From Amylostereum areolatum (Eukaryota > Basidiomycota > Agaricomycetes > Russulales > Stereaceae), in contig SAXG01000049.1 of the NCBI GenBank assembly GCA_012932865.1, positions 124,001-188,000 on the forward strand: a stretch of 64,000 nucleotides of DNA, in the 5' to 3' direction. How positions within the stretch are numbered: position 1 is the stretch's first letter; each line of letters starts with the position of its first letter. The notes under the pieces were generated by a model. It did no database searches, was not told where the DNA came from, and saw only the letters and a program-made list of their open reading frames with translations. Shown here piece after piece: positions 1 to 10,437 of the stretch. Made by a program: the position numbers and the translations under genes.

Positions 1-2
1 AC

Positions 3-863
3 ATGCGAGCTGCTGAGGATGACCTCGTGACGGACAAGGACAAAGTCCTCTTCATTCTCACCTACATGACGGGGGAGGCAGCACGCACCTGGAAGGCCGA
101 GTATGAGGATGCACACTTGGCCAATGGAGCCATGGTCGCCTGGGTGGACTTCCACAAAGCACTCAAAGGGGCCTTCACCGACGTCAATGAGCAGCACCGT
201 GCCGCAGTCGAACTGGACGGGTTCAAACAGACGAAGGGTACCACTGCCCATGAATACTTCGCCAAGTTCGAGCAACTCGCAAGAAAGGCAGGATACTCCA
301 CGGCGCAGGACCCTATCCACCTCATGCAGCTGCTCAAACACAACGTCTACTATCGGACCATCGACTCCATCTACGACAGCGGTCACGTTCCTCAGAAATA
401 TGAGGACCTCAAAGAGCGCATCATCCTGATCGACGGTCTGCGACAGGAGCGGGAGGACCTTAAGACCCAGCGCAGTGGACCCGTGCAGAACCAAAAACCC
501 AAAGGACAAGGATCGTCCAATGGGCAACAAGGGGGGCAGGTCCCATGGCGCCGCGATGGAACCGGCACGGTGCACGGTGGCAAAGGTCAGCCGATGGACG
601 TCAACCGTGTCGACATCAAGGGGCGATGCTTCCGCTGCGGACAGAATGGCCACCAGGTGCGGGACTGCAGGGTGGACGTGAAGAACATCCGAGACATGTG
701 GGGGAGGGACCGGTACACGGAACCACCAAAGCGGGAGGCTCGAGCACAGACGTTCGAGACGCCCACCGCCTGGGCTAGGAGCCTGTCGGCCGAAGATCGG
801 AAAAGCGTGATGGACGCGCTTCAAGCTCAGCCGAAGGTGGAGGAGAAGAAGGAGGGTTTTTGA
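3..863 (+). CDS. gag: Gag polyprotein, copy 1 (N-terminus missing)
   Basis: This is the C-terminal 286 residues of the structural Gag protein that forms virus-like particles and binds element RNA in the cytoplasm. The Met at position 3 is internal: the complete copy shows about 130 residues upstream of the matching Met. A retrotransposon gag-type helical region (residues about 20-150) is followed by a basic Gln/Gly-rich linker and one CCHC zinc knuckle, CFRCGQNGHQVRDC, at about residues 208-221. The reading frame ends with TGA at 861-863, immediately after the heptamer GGGTTTT (854-860). Pol continues in the -1 frame, so Gag-Pol is expected to arise by -1 ribosomal frameshifting. Confidence 0.93.
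   Translation: MRAAEDDLVTDKDKVLFILTYMTGEAARTWKAEYEDAHLANGAMVAWVDFHKALKGAFTDVNEQHRAAVELDGFKQTKGTTAHEYFAKFEQLARKAGYSTAQDPIHLMQLLKHNVYYRTIDSIYDSGHVPQKYEDLKERIILIDGLRQEREDLKTQRSGPVQNQKPKGQGSSNGQQGGQVPWRRDGTGTVHGGKGQPMDVNRVDIKGRCFRCGQNGHQVRDCRVDVKNIRDMWGRDRYTEPPKREARAQTFETPTAWARSLSAEDRKSVMDALQAQPKVEEKKEGF
854..860 (+). promoter_or_regulatory. Candidate -1 ribosomal frameshift heptamer, copy 1
   Basis: In the gag frame the sequence reads G GGT TTT TGA, which fits the X XXY YYZ consensus for simultaneous tRNA slippage, with the gag stop codon directly next. After a -1 slip the frame reads GGG TTT TTG AGG and enters pol without a stop. The same heptamer is conserved in copy 2 (20351-20357, minus strand). 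A downstream stimulatory structure was not identified by eye. Confidence 0.7.
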
Positions 864-3800
864 GGGGGCTGACGATGTACACGGCATCTGAAGCCCAAGT
901 TTCTGTTTCTCGCTCGTCTGGTTTTGTGGCGCCTCGGTGGCCTGGTTCTCGTTTACACATGCACATTGTTGATTCGGACTGTACTACTACAGGGGATATC
1001 CCCATTATAACTTCTCTTACGGACTCTATCGGTACGGGCACGCGTCCCGTTGTTACTTTAGATACTCAGGCTTCGATTTGTGAGCCTTCGGCTTTGGATA
1101 TGGCTTCGGTTTCGGCTTCAGTTTTGGATACGGCTTTGGATACGGACTCGGTTTTGGATATGGACCCTGTGAAGTCAGGGACAACGCCGTGCGATGGAAG
1201 GGGCACGGCGCCCAAATCATGTTATATGGCACCTGGAACGGCTCAATGGACGCTTCGTCGCTTAAGGGAAGACAAACCCGAAAGTGCAATTGCAATCCTT
1301 CGCATCTGGACACACCACCGACGCCGTGACGAGGCTACTTATGAAGCCATCAAGGAAATAACTGGCATGGGAGACGAGTTAGCATGTCAAGCTCTACTAG
1401 AGCTCGCCACTCCTATGCAGTTCATACGCTCCGCCAGCACCAAGGAACAAACGGTCATTCCCACACAACTGGTGGTAGATTCCAAACGCATTGTCAAAGC
1501 TCTCGCACTCCTGGACAGTGGTTGCACTGGCTCGTGTATCAACACGAAGTTTGTGCAGGAAAATCACATCCCCACGCGACGGACTGCTCGCCCAATCCCA
1601 GTACGAAATGCAGACGGCACTCTCAACACAGGAGGTCCCATTACGGAATATGTCACACTTCGCCTAAATATTCAAGACCATGAAGAAAACATTGACCTGG
1701 CGGTCTCCAATCTAGGAGATACGGACCTTTTCATTGGACATGAGTGGCTAAAGAAGCACAACCCTCACATCGACTGGAAATCCGGGTCAATTGAATTTGA
1801 CCGATGCCCTATCAGCTGCTCTCGTCCCCCTCCCCTCCTCAATATCGATGAGGATGAAGAGGAGGAGGAAGAGCCAGTCCACATGGAAAAGGACGAGCAG
1901 CTGTTTGCTTTCGACTGGGATGGCTACAAAGCGACATACCACATCCGGACCCATGCATCGGACATTGCAATTGAAGAGCACGCTAAGAAAAAGGAACAGA
2001 CCTTCTCTGAGCGAGTCCCAACGGCGTACCACGAATTCAAGGACATCTTTGACAAAGACGACTTCGACAAGCTCCCTGAGCGACGCCCATGGGACCACGC
2101 TATTGAGCTCACTCCTAACTTCAAACCGGTTGATTGCAAAGTTTACCCCCTCACATTGGACGAGCAGAAGCAACTGGACGCCTTTCTGGAAGAGAACCTG
2201 AGATCTGGCCGGATCCAACCGTCCAAATCACCCATGGCCTCCCCATTCTTCTTCATCAAGAAAAAAGACGGCTCGCTACGTCCTGTGCAGGACTATCGAA
2301 AGCTCAATGAGATGACAATAAAGAACCGTTACCCGCTCCCGCTCATCCAAGAGTTGGTTGACAAACTTAAAGGAGCACGGCACTTTACCAAGCTCGATGT
2401 CCGATGGGGGTACAACAATGTTCGGATTAAAGAAGGGGACGAGTGGAAAGCTGCATTCCGCACGAACAAAGGTCTCTACGAGCCTACGGTCATGTTCTTC
2501 GGACTCACCAACTCCCCGTCTACATTCCAAGCCATGATGAATGACCTGTTCAAAGACTTGATCCACCAAGGAGTCGTGGTCGTCTATTTGGACGACATCC
2601 TCATCTTCACACATACGCTAGAAGAACATCGTCGAATAGTCAAGGAGGTCCTTCGGATCCTGCGAGAAAACAAACTCTATCTGAAGCCAGAAAAGTGCGA
2701 GTTTGAGAAGGCAGAAATCGAATACCTGGGCATGATTGTCGGCGGAGGAAGGGTTCGCATGGATCCAGCAAAGGTCGCGGCAATCACCAATTGGCCAGCC
2801 CCCAAAACGAAGAAACAACTTCAATCATTTTTGGGCTTTTGCAACTTCTACCGTCGCTTTATCAAGGACTTCAGTGGCATTGCTCACCCAATGACTAAAC
2901 TCACTGGGAAGACGGAATGGGTCTGGGACACCCCACAGCAGGAGGCTTTTGAGGAACTCAAGCGACGTATAACATCGCAGCCAGTTCTAGCAATCCCTAC
3001 AGACGATGGACAGTTCCGTGTCGAGGCGGACTCCTCTGACTATGCCACGGGCGCGGTACTTTCGCAACAACAGGACAATGGCAAATGGCACCCGGTCGCC
3101 TTCCTCTCAAAGTCCCTCAGCGAAGCTGAGAGGAACTATGAGATTTATGACAAGGAATTACTGGCTATCATGACGGCGCTAGAGGAATGGAGACAATACC
3201 TCATGGGGGCACGACAGGAGTTTGAAATCTGGTCGGATCATCGCAATCTCACGTACTTCCGCAAGGCGCAGAAGCTAAATCGGAGACAAGCACGATGGTT
3301 AACGGAGCTACAAGAGTATCATTGTACGCTACTCCACAAGCCTGGCAAAACAATGGGTAAACCCGATGCTATTTCCCGACTAGCGGGCCTTGAGAAGGGG
3401 GAGAAAGACAATGAAAACATTGTCCTCCTGAAACCAGAACTCTTTCGTGCCCTCAACCATGCAGGAATTATAACCAATGGACCTGACAATGTCTTCATTG
3501 AGCGGATTCAGGAGGCTACCTTACTCCGAGACCATGCAGTAGAACGCGCCTTAGCACTCAAAGTGAAGGGATGGCTGGAACACGCAGATGGAACGATCAC
3601 CTGGCAACACAGACTCTATGTCCCAAGAGACAAAGGACTCCGTGCAGACATCATCCAAGCTCATCATGACGGCCCGCTTGTCGGTCACCCAGGACGATAC
3701 AAGACCCATGAGCTCATCACGCGCAACTACTGGTGGCCTGCCATTAGAGACGATGTCCGGAAATATGTTGAAGGATGTGAGACCTGCCAACGTACCAAGA

Positions 3801-5035
3801 TTAGACATGATCGCATTGCCGCTCCACTCCACCCACATGACCCGCCACAAGCGCCTTGGGAGCATGTATCCATCGACTTTGTCATGCCGCTCCCAGTCTC
3901 GGATGGAAAAGACGCCATCTGCAATGTGAACTGCATGGGTACCAAGCAGGTTGTATTCTGGGCCACGACCAAAGACCTAACGGAGGACGAACTCGCCTTC
4001 GAGTACCTACGCGAGGTGGTCCCCCATCATGGAATTCCTAGAAAGATCGTCAGCGACCGTGGCAGCGTGTTTGTCTCCAAATTCACCACAGCATTGTTCC
4101 AACTGTTAGGCATTGAAGGGAACCCGTCCACGGCGTATCACCCTCAGACGGACGGACAGACCGAACGCTCCAACATGACCATGGAAAACTACCTTCGCAT
4201 CTTCGTCAATCAACGACAGGACAATTGGACACGTTACCTCCCACTTGCCATGACTGCACTCAACAACATGGTCCATAGTTCGATTGGGATGTCTCCCAAC
4301 TTTGCCAACTATGGTCGGGAACTCTACCTGGGGACAAACCCTCGACGTGAGACAGACAACCCATCGGCGAACGAGTTTGCACAACGCATGCGAGACATCT
4401 ATGAGGAAGCCCGCTCTGCGCTAAAGGCAGCACAGGACGATCAAAAGCGCTTTTACGATCGCAAGAAGGACGAACCAATAAATTACAAAATTGGCGACTT
4501 CGTCTGGCTGGAAGCCAAGACCAGAGATGGCCAAACCGTAATCAAAACGGCACGTCCTATGCAAAAGCTAGATGACAAGCGCTTTGGTCCTTTCGAAATC
4601 CTGGAAAAAGTCGGAGCATCGGCTTACAAGCTTCGCCTCCCTACATCCTGGTCACGAAAACATCCGGTCTTCAACGAGTCCCTCCTATCTCCACACAACG
4701 GTCCCGCCTTTGACAATCAGAAAGCACCTACACCTCCACCGCCAGAGTTAGTCCAAGGAGAGGAAGTCTATGAGGTCGAAAAGATCATAGACTCCAAGAA
4801 GGTTGGTCGCGGCTTCAAGTACCTCGTCAAATGGAAAGGCTACCCAGACAATGACAATACTTGGGAGCCTCTCACCAATCTCCAGAATGCCAAGAAACGC
4901 ATTGACGACTTCCACCGTGAACATCCGGGTGCCCCGAAACCTGCACGCCTTAATCGTTGGAAACTCCTGTCGGAGGAAGAAACTGGATCTGATTACGACG
5001 AGGACGTCGAATCTAAGGAAGGGGTGATGTCATGA
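860..5035 (+). CDS. pol: Pol polyprotein with C-terminal chromodomain, copy 1
   Basis: Pol carries the enzymes of retrotransposition. Order seen: a low-complexity N-terminal part with repeated LDT/LDMD units (about residues 80-110); aspartic protease with LLDSGCTG (about 218-225); reverse transcriptase with YLDD at about 575-578; RNase H; integrase with an HHCC zinc-binding region (about 935-976, ending CETCQRTK) and a DDE core; and a chromodomain at about 1300-1357 (motif YLVKWKGYPDNDNTWEPL). The chromodomain defines a chromovirus and in the family directs integration toward particular chromatin. The frame opens at TTG 860, so translation presumably comes by frameshift from gag rather than from its own start. 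The stop codon TGA lies 8 bp inside the 3' LTR. The frame is fully open, so this copy encodes an apparently intact Pol. Confidence 0.95.
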   Translation: MRGLTMYTASEAQVSVSRSSGFVAPRWPGSRLHMHIVDSDCTTTGDIPIITSLTDSIGTGTRPVVTLDTQASICEPSALDMASVSASVLDTALDTDSVLDMDPVKSGTTPCDGRGTAPKSCYMAPGTAQWTLRRLREDKPESAIAILRIWTHHRRRDEATYEAIKEITGMGDELACQALLELATPMQFIRSASTKEQTVIPTQLVVDSKRIVKALALLDSGCTGSCINTKFVQENHIPTRRTARPIPVRNADGTLNTGGPITEYVTLRLNIQDHEENIDLAVSNLGDTDLFIGHEWLKKHNPHIDWKSGSIEFDRCPISCSRPPPLLNIDEDEEEEEEPVHMEKDEQLFAFDWDGYKATYHIRTHASDIAIEEHAKKKEQTFSERVPTAYHEFKDIFDKDDFDKLPERRPWDHAIELTPNFKPVDCKVYPLTLDEQKQLDAFLEENLRSGRIQPSKSPMASPFFFIKKKDGSLRPVQDYRKLNEMTIKNRYPLPLIQELVDKLKGARHFTKLDVRWGYNNVRIKEGDEWKAAFRTNKGLYEPTVMFFGLTNSPSTFQAMMNDLFKDLIHQGVVVVYLDDILIFTHTLEEHRRIVKEVLRILRENKLYLKPEKCEFEKAEIEYLGMIVGGGRVRMDPAKVAAITNWPAPKTKKQLQSFLGFCNFYRRFIKDFSGIAHPMTKLTGKTEWVWDTPQQEAFEELKRRITSQPVLAIPTDDGQFRVEADSSDYATGAVLSQQQDNGKWHPVAFLSKSLSEAERNYEIYDKELLAIMTALEEWRQYLMGARQEFEIWSDHRNLTYFRKAQKLNRRQARWLTELQEYHCTLLHKPGKTMGKPDAISRLAGLEKGEKDNENIVLLKPELFRALNHAGIITNGPDNVFIERIQEATLLRDHAVERALALKVKGWLEHADGTITWQHRLYVPRDKGLRADIIQAHHDGPLVGHPGRYKTHELITRNYWWPAIRDDVRKYVEGCETCQRTKIRHDRIAAPLHPHDPPQAPWEHVSIDFVMPLPVSDGKDAICNVNCMGTKQVVFWATTKDLTEDELAFEYLREVVPHHGIPRKIVSDRGSVFVSKFTTALFQLLGIEGNPSTAYHPQTDGQTERSNMTMENYLRIFVNQRQDNWTRYLPLAMTALNNMVHSSIGMSPNFANYGRELYLGTNPRRETDNPSANEFAQRMRDIYEEARSALKAAQDDQKRFYDRKKDEPINYKIGDFVWLEAKTRDGQTVIKTARPMQKLDDKRFGPFEILEKVGASAYKLRLPTSWSRKHPVFNESLLSPHNGPAFDNQKAPTPPPPELVQGEEVYEVEKIIDSKKVGRGFKYLVKWKGYPDNDNTWEPLTNLQNAKKRIDDFHREHPGAPKPARLNRWKLLSEEETGSDYDEDVESKEGVMS

Positions 5036-5484
5036 ACGGTCTATAATTTTCTTTTTACTTTACATCGGTTACACGCTTTAGGACTTATCGACTTATCACC
5101 GGTCCGGCTCCACCTTGGCCCGGACCCGGCTCATCTATATCCCGCCCGGACCCACGTGACTCATCTCGGTCCGGGTCTGACTCCTTTCTCTTGACTCATG
5201 CTGTACGATACTGACTCATGCTGTGCTCTTTTACATACGACTGCTTACTTATACTTGGTCTGCTTACTGATCGCCGTGTATTGGTTGCTTACCTAAGTCT
5301 CTCTCCTCTTGTGTATATAAGGCTCGCTCTCGCTGTACATATTCCTTATCTCGAGCTAGTCAATTCTACCGACTTTGCTTGCTTTCCCTTGTCTGTCGCC
5401 GTGTCTGATCGGCTCCCCTCTGTCGTCCTCTTCCTCTGTCAGCTTTGTCGTAACTTGGTGCTGTCGCACTAGTCGTTGCTGACA
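5028..5484 (+). repeat. 3' LTR of gypsy copy 1 (457 bp)
   Basis: The LTR begins TGTCATGAAC and ends GTTGCTGACA, so it has the 5'-TG...CA-3' ends and a short terminal inverted repeat TGTCA/TGACA. It contains a TATATAA box at 5314-5320. The 10-mer ATCTCGAGCT at 5348-5357 lies 34 bp downstream of the TATA box, where transcription should start, and is complementary to the sequence next to the 5' LTR in copy 2. It matches both LTRs of copy 2 with only one or two base differences. Confidence 0.95.
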
Positions 5485-5619
5485 GGCTGGGTCTGAGGAG
5501 GAGACTGATGATGACTTGGACCTCCCTTTCTTGACGAGGGAGGAGGATATTTATTGCACGATAATTGCAGGTTACGAACGGTCTGTGGTTTAGGATATTT
5601 CTCCAGATACATATGCTGC

Positions 5620-8600
5620 CTAACCACTCGACGAAACCAAACTCGTACTCTCCGCTGCATGAGTTGATGTATTCGACACTGTTCCTGCGACTCCTGCTGC
5701 ATCCTTTTGTTTGCGTGCTCTCGTCTCCGCACCTTTTGCCTTTGTAGCGGCACGTTTAGCTGGGCCTGAGATCCGCAAGCCTGCCGCAACTTGTTTGCGC
5801 ATGGCTTCTCTGTCTTGATGATATGGAATTGGACGGGTAAGAATGCGTGGAAGTGTTGCTCGGAGAAGTGCAGCATTGTGAATAGCATGCATGTTGATAA
5901 CGAAGTTATCGTCATCGGCATGCTGGACAGCCTGCTCGGGGATGTTTGTAACTTCACGCTCCTGGCGTGCAAACCTGGTACCTTCAGCAATTTGACACTT
6001 GCTGGATGAGCAGTCATGCTGGGCATTGAAAACAAATAAGACACTCTATCAAATATGAAGTTGACAATATCAGCAATTCTGTTTTTCTGCGCAGGGAAAA
6101 TTGACATACCTTGGGAGATACCATCTTCATTGAATCAGGAGTTTGGGAGCGCTTCATGACTGGCATGTTCAAATGTGCATGTCGATCAAGCAAAATGCTG
6201 TAGACTTCAATGATGACTACTGCACAGCTGTCACCTGGACTGGTGGATGATAGAATTGCTCTGATACGCCCAGCATATACGATGGATTCCTAGAATGTGC
6301 ATGGTGAGTTATGTAGGCGCATTGGAAAAGGGAAAACATGTGAAGCGAACATTGTGGATAGCTGTCAGAGCCTCAGCCTCAGCAGCAGTGAAAAATACCC
6401 AGGAATCAACCCGACAGATATCCTGTGATTGGGAGATCACATGCCGACACTGATTCCATACTGTGGATGGTTGTGTGCTTGGATGAAGAAGTGGATGGGG
6501 GTGATGGAGGAGAGCAATATGTTCTGACCATGGGGCCAAGAATGACTTGGCTTTTGACATTGCTTGAACAGCACCTGGGAGTGACAGAAAAACAACTTGA
6601 GTGTGAGCCATAACTAGTGGTTTGAAACAGGAACTTATGAATCTCACCTGCTGGATGAGGTTTGGTATTGACCCATCCCAAACGGCGTTGAATCTTGGGA
6701 TCTCTCTGAAGAACAGAGCGCACTTGAGGTCCAGCCCGGACGAGAGAACCATCGCCATCCTTCCACCACCCTCCACTTGCCATATGCTTCATACGTTCCA
6801 TATCCGCCAAGGTAAGCGCAATATCACGGCTGGGTGCTGCATGGTTAGAGAGCACACTACACATGCGGAAGACACCGTTGAAGCATTCAAAAATCTCTGT
6901 TGAGTAGAGGATTGCAGGCCCAAACCGCTTTATATCTGGGACAAGATGAGAAAGCTTGTGAAGTTTGGGCTTGTCGATAATCCGAGCAGGATCAATAAGA
7001 GCCCAGATATCCAGAACATTATCTATAAGGACCTGTAAATCCTCCTATTATAATAATGAGCAGACAGTAAGGCAGGATAGAAGAGAAGGGATACCAGATA
7101 TGATTCAAGGTTGTCAATGGTATGGTACCATAACATGGCACCCAATTCCCCTGTGGCCTTCCAGAGATCAAATATAAGCTTAGGAACCACATCATGCATG
7201 TGGAATATGGCCAGCTGCTGAAGGGACTTGAAGTGCTTTCCAATGAGTGCATTTTTGTACTGCATCATGTAAGATGCACGGAGAGGGGGGATTGATAGAC
7301 CATCCAGAGAGGAGGACTGGAGACGTGTGGCAAACATCTTTTCTGCCTTTTCATCCCAAAGCTTGTGAGAGGCGTACCAAGTATACTTATCCTGTCCAAG
7401 AAGATATGTGTGTAATATCTCAACAGGAGTATCTGCATGCACATCAAGTCCTACGACAGCCTATAAGCATAATACACAGTGTCTTAGAGGTGACAGCCAA
7501 CCTTGCATTGCAAGAAGAGGATTGTAATGATCTCCAGGACGAAGTTGAGCACGTAGCGCTAGAGAGTAGAGAATTCATCTCAGAGTGCCACAACATAGCA
7601 TAAGTAGAACACGCACGTGAGTCCGGAGGAAGCTGGGCAAAGCGGTGCGGAGGCTGGGTCTTAAGCCACTGTAGAAGCTCCTCCTGGATTTCTAGGATGA
7701 TTGTGTTCCTAACAGCCTTGCGCGCATCACCTTTCAGATTTCGGTCATGAAGTCGTGCATCCTTCGTGTCAGAATTGGTGAGACGGGATGTCTGAAGTGC
7801 GCGAGCCATGGGAATGAGCTGGCTGATCCAAACCTGTGCAAGCTTGTCCTTGATACCACTTGCAGTCTGAAGTGAATCAACCCTCTCCTGGATACCAAGA
7901 GCCGCAACCTCAATTTGTTGCAGGACCGCAGAGAGAGTCCCAGGTACTGTGCGGCTGCTGCCTGGCTACTCCAAATGGTTAGTGAGGTAGCAACAGTATG
8001 AAGGATGGGAAAATGGCATACCTTGAAAAGCGACAGATATCCAGCATCACTCTCTTTCTCTTCTGCATTCCCGCCAATATCGCATCGTCGACAGAACTTG
8101 TTACCATGCATCCCAATATGAGAGCAGTGTTCAGAATGCTGAGGATTATCTGCGGTGACCAGATGTGGAACAATGTTAAATAATATGTCTTGCTCTAGCT
8201 GGCTGTCATATGCATCATGCAGTTTATCAAGCCCGCTGCAACAAAATTCTGTAAGGACATGGAAAACATGAGACAAGAGAAGGACGTACACATCATCACG
8301 TAGAGCGTCCATCTGCTCAAGTGCCCCAGCATGTGGAGAAGTTGCTGAGAAGCGTACATGAAACTCTTGAGATAGCAGGCGGTGCGGCAGGTTACCGTTC
8401 ACAAGGTACGTGTTGAGGTGTGCATTAAACTGCTTCGTTACGTTGCCAGAGACATCATCGTTCCAAGGCACGAGGAATATGGTGAAGACAGCACGCCCCT
8501 GTGCGCGCTCGCGAAAAGGATGTGGCATGAGTGTCGACCACTCTGTACTGTCATCTGGAAATAGATGGTCAATTGTTAGAACTTTAGGGATAGAGCATAA

Positions 8601-10315
8601 ATCAGGATCACCATGAAAGTGGAGACTGCCATGCATTTCTTGAATATCGAGGAAGTTTGTGTTGAAATGACTTGCGGGAATAATCACAGGCTCAGACGTA
8701 TCGACAGTGAACTTCCCGCTCTGGGGGGGTAACATGATTTAGCAAACCATACCATAAGTAAAACATAGCGAGAACAAGACTTACACCTTCACAGCGTTGG
8801 ACTATCTTGACCTGCGCAGATTCTACACCTCTGACCAACACCCATTGGAGGGGTATAACATACCGCCCATCCTTGAGTTGTGCTAATTCCTTCACAAAGA
8901 AATGACGGTGGGGCACATGTTGCCAGTCTGCCCACATGGGTGCAATTCGATCGTCGTTAGCCTCAACAGCGCGCTTTTGTGCTTGCCAACTCTCGGACAA
9001 CGACGGAGTTGCAACCTCTGGATACAGATTTATGTGTTCACGCACGAGAGGATTTGCCCAGTCCTGATATTGAAAACGTAAGCGACTGCCACCACCGACC
9101 GAAACATGGACACTGTGACTCACCAAGGCAAGCAATTTGCTAGGTTTGTTCATGTAGAAATAGTTCCCGAGTGTCGAGATATGCTTCCCCGTTTCAATGT
9201 CAACCTCCTTCAGGAGTGCCGCCTGTTTCGCGCGCAGTGCTGAAAACGACGGCACGTTCGGTGTGCCACACTCCCGCATAACCCATATGAAAGTCTTCAG
9301 ATGGTCGTCAGAAAGTCGGAGACGAGGGAGGTTGTCGAGAAGATCCAGGTAGAACATCTATGCACCCACCGACTCAAGTAAGAATGCCGTCGTCAGATGT
9401 CCAATATTGCCTCACGCACCGTTTTAGAGTTATACGGTGCCCATGCTTGATCTAGCTGTGACACCCCACCAGTGTTGCCCGATAACCAGGCATCCTCCAT
9501 ATCAGTGTCATTGTTGTCGTCGCTCTCGAAGCCTGGATAAGGGCATTCATTATAGCGGACAACGGGAAAGGCCAAGATGGTACGCACCGAGTGTTCGCAT
9601 CTCGTGGATTATATCGGCCACTCCGTCATCATTCGGGTCTTGATCCAACTGGTCGGCGGTGAGCTCGTTTGTGCTAACGAACAGATTCGGGAGGTACGTC
9701 GCAGCTTTGAGTTGCGATTCGAGGCGGGTGAGGTTGTCGTCGGCGGACAGAGAACCAGCGGTGAAGAGAATCTGGCGTCCATCATTGTCGAAGAAGTCAC
9801 GCCCGTCGAATATTCCCACATCAAGCGGATCGGGTGCTTCCCAGGCGGTTTCCTGTCCACCATCATCATCTTCGTGTGCCAGCCACGAATCGACAAGGTT
9901 GAGGTCCCCGTCAGCGAGGCTTGCAGGCGGTATGTTCGGGGCTGTTGATGCTTGCCCAGACATGGACGCGGTGAGACGGGTGAGTGCTTGTCTATCCATG
10001 TAACTCGCCAGTGCCAACGCGTGTTTCGTCGCCTCAGCATGCCGTCGTAGCCCAGACTTTTGAAAGTCTACCGGCCCAGAAACCGACACGGATGTACAGG
10101 CTTCGCAACGGTAATGCGATCTTTTTCCTGGGATGTCGACAATCGCTAACCAGATGTTGATTAAGATCAGCGTCATCGAACGAGTTACCCCGCGCCCCAA
10201 AACACTCACCGTTTTCATCACGGTTGACACGCGTTGTCGAGCCAGTTTTGGGGAACATGTCTATGGCTGGTGGTGTGTGGCCGTCTCTGCACGTTCGGCG
10301 CACCCAACTGATCAT
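5620..10315 (-). CDS. Large 14-exon gene of unknown function, lineage-expanded fungal family (1297 aa)
   Basis: Fourteen exons joined by hand give one uninterrupted 1297-aa frame: 10315-10210, 10127-9588, 9532-9420, 9357-9124, 9063-8785, 8720-8290, 8235-8022, 7965-7617, 7558-7502, 7450-7095, 7032-6648, 6574-6351, 6289-6110, 6045-5620; the thirteen introns are 51-82 nt. Visible features: a C2H2-type finger (C43, C46, H65, H71), a Cys/His cluster in the middle (motif HGNKFCRRCDIGG), a block with DTPVEILHTYLLG, a block with FRMCSVLSNHAAPSRDI, and a basic Ala/Lys-rich C-terminus. From memory such proteins occur in many copies in mushroom genomes as uncharacterised, probably transposon-linked genes; I recognise no DDE or other catalytic core. 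The start ATG at 10315 is the nearest in frame; in-frame ATGs further upstream would overlap the divergent gene. All splice phases fit, so the gene looks intact and under selection rather than decayed. Confidence 0.8.
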
Positions 10316-10437
10316 CGAGAATGGGTCTCCACGTGATGGGTTCGCCTTGTTTCGTGAGTCGTCTCGCTGTTCGTTCTGTTTCTCGTTCCCCATCCTTTCA
10401 TTTTCGCCTCTGGGCATTCCCGTTTCGTTCCGTCCCC
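10316..10437. promoter_or_regulatory. Shared divergent promoter of the 1297-aa and 366-aa genes
   Basis: Only 122 bp separate the two proposed start codons. The interval is pyrimidine-rich on the + strand, typical of fungal promoters, and contains one palindromic E-box CACGTG at 10330-10335, 15 bp upstream of the minus-strand ATG. Both genes are therefore probably controlled together. No TATA box is evident. Confidence 0.5.

Larger units (their letters stand above)
1..5484 (+). mobile_element. Ty3/gypsy chromovirus LTR retrotransposon, copy 1 (5' end outside window)
   Basis: The element enters the window inside gag and continues through pol to a complete 3' LTR at 5028-5484. It is almost identical to the full copy at 15727-23216: the pol proteins differ at about five of 1391 positions. 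The 5' LTR, leader and first part of gag lie left of the window, so target duplication and 5'/3' LTR identity cannot be judged; the first five bases after the LTR (5485-5489) are GGCTG. A polypurine tract AAGGAAGGGG (5015-5024) sits directly upstream of the 3' LTR. The element ends only 136 bp from the stop codon of the 1297-aa gene on the opposite strand. Confidence 0.95.

Noticed and set aside
1053..4478. Numerous antisense and out-of-frame ORFs inside gypsy pol (and the same set mirrored at 16733-20158)
   Set aside because: They overlap the intact pol frame, have no recognisable motifs, and simply reappear in copy 2 because the copies are nearly identical.
5620..10315. Identification of the 1297-aa protein as a KDZ or Plavaka transposase
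   Set aside because: I could not see the motifs I associate with those families or any DDE catalytic triad, so the product is left as unknown.
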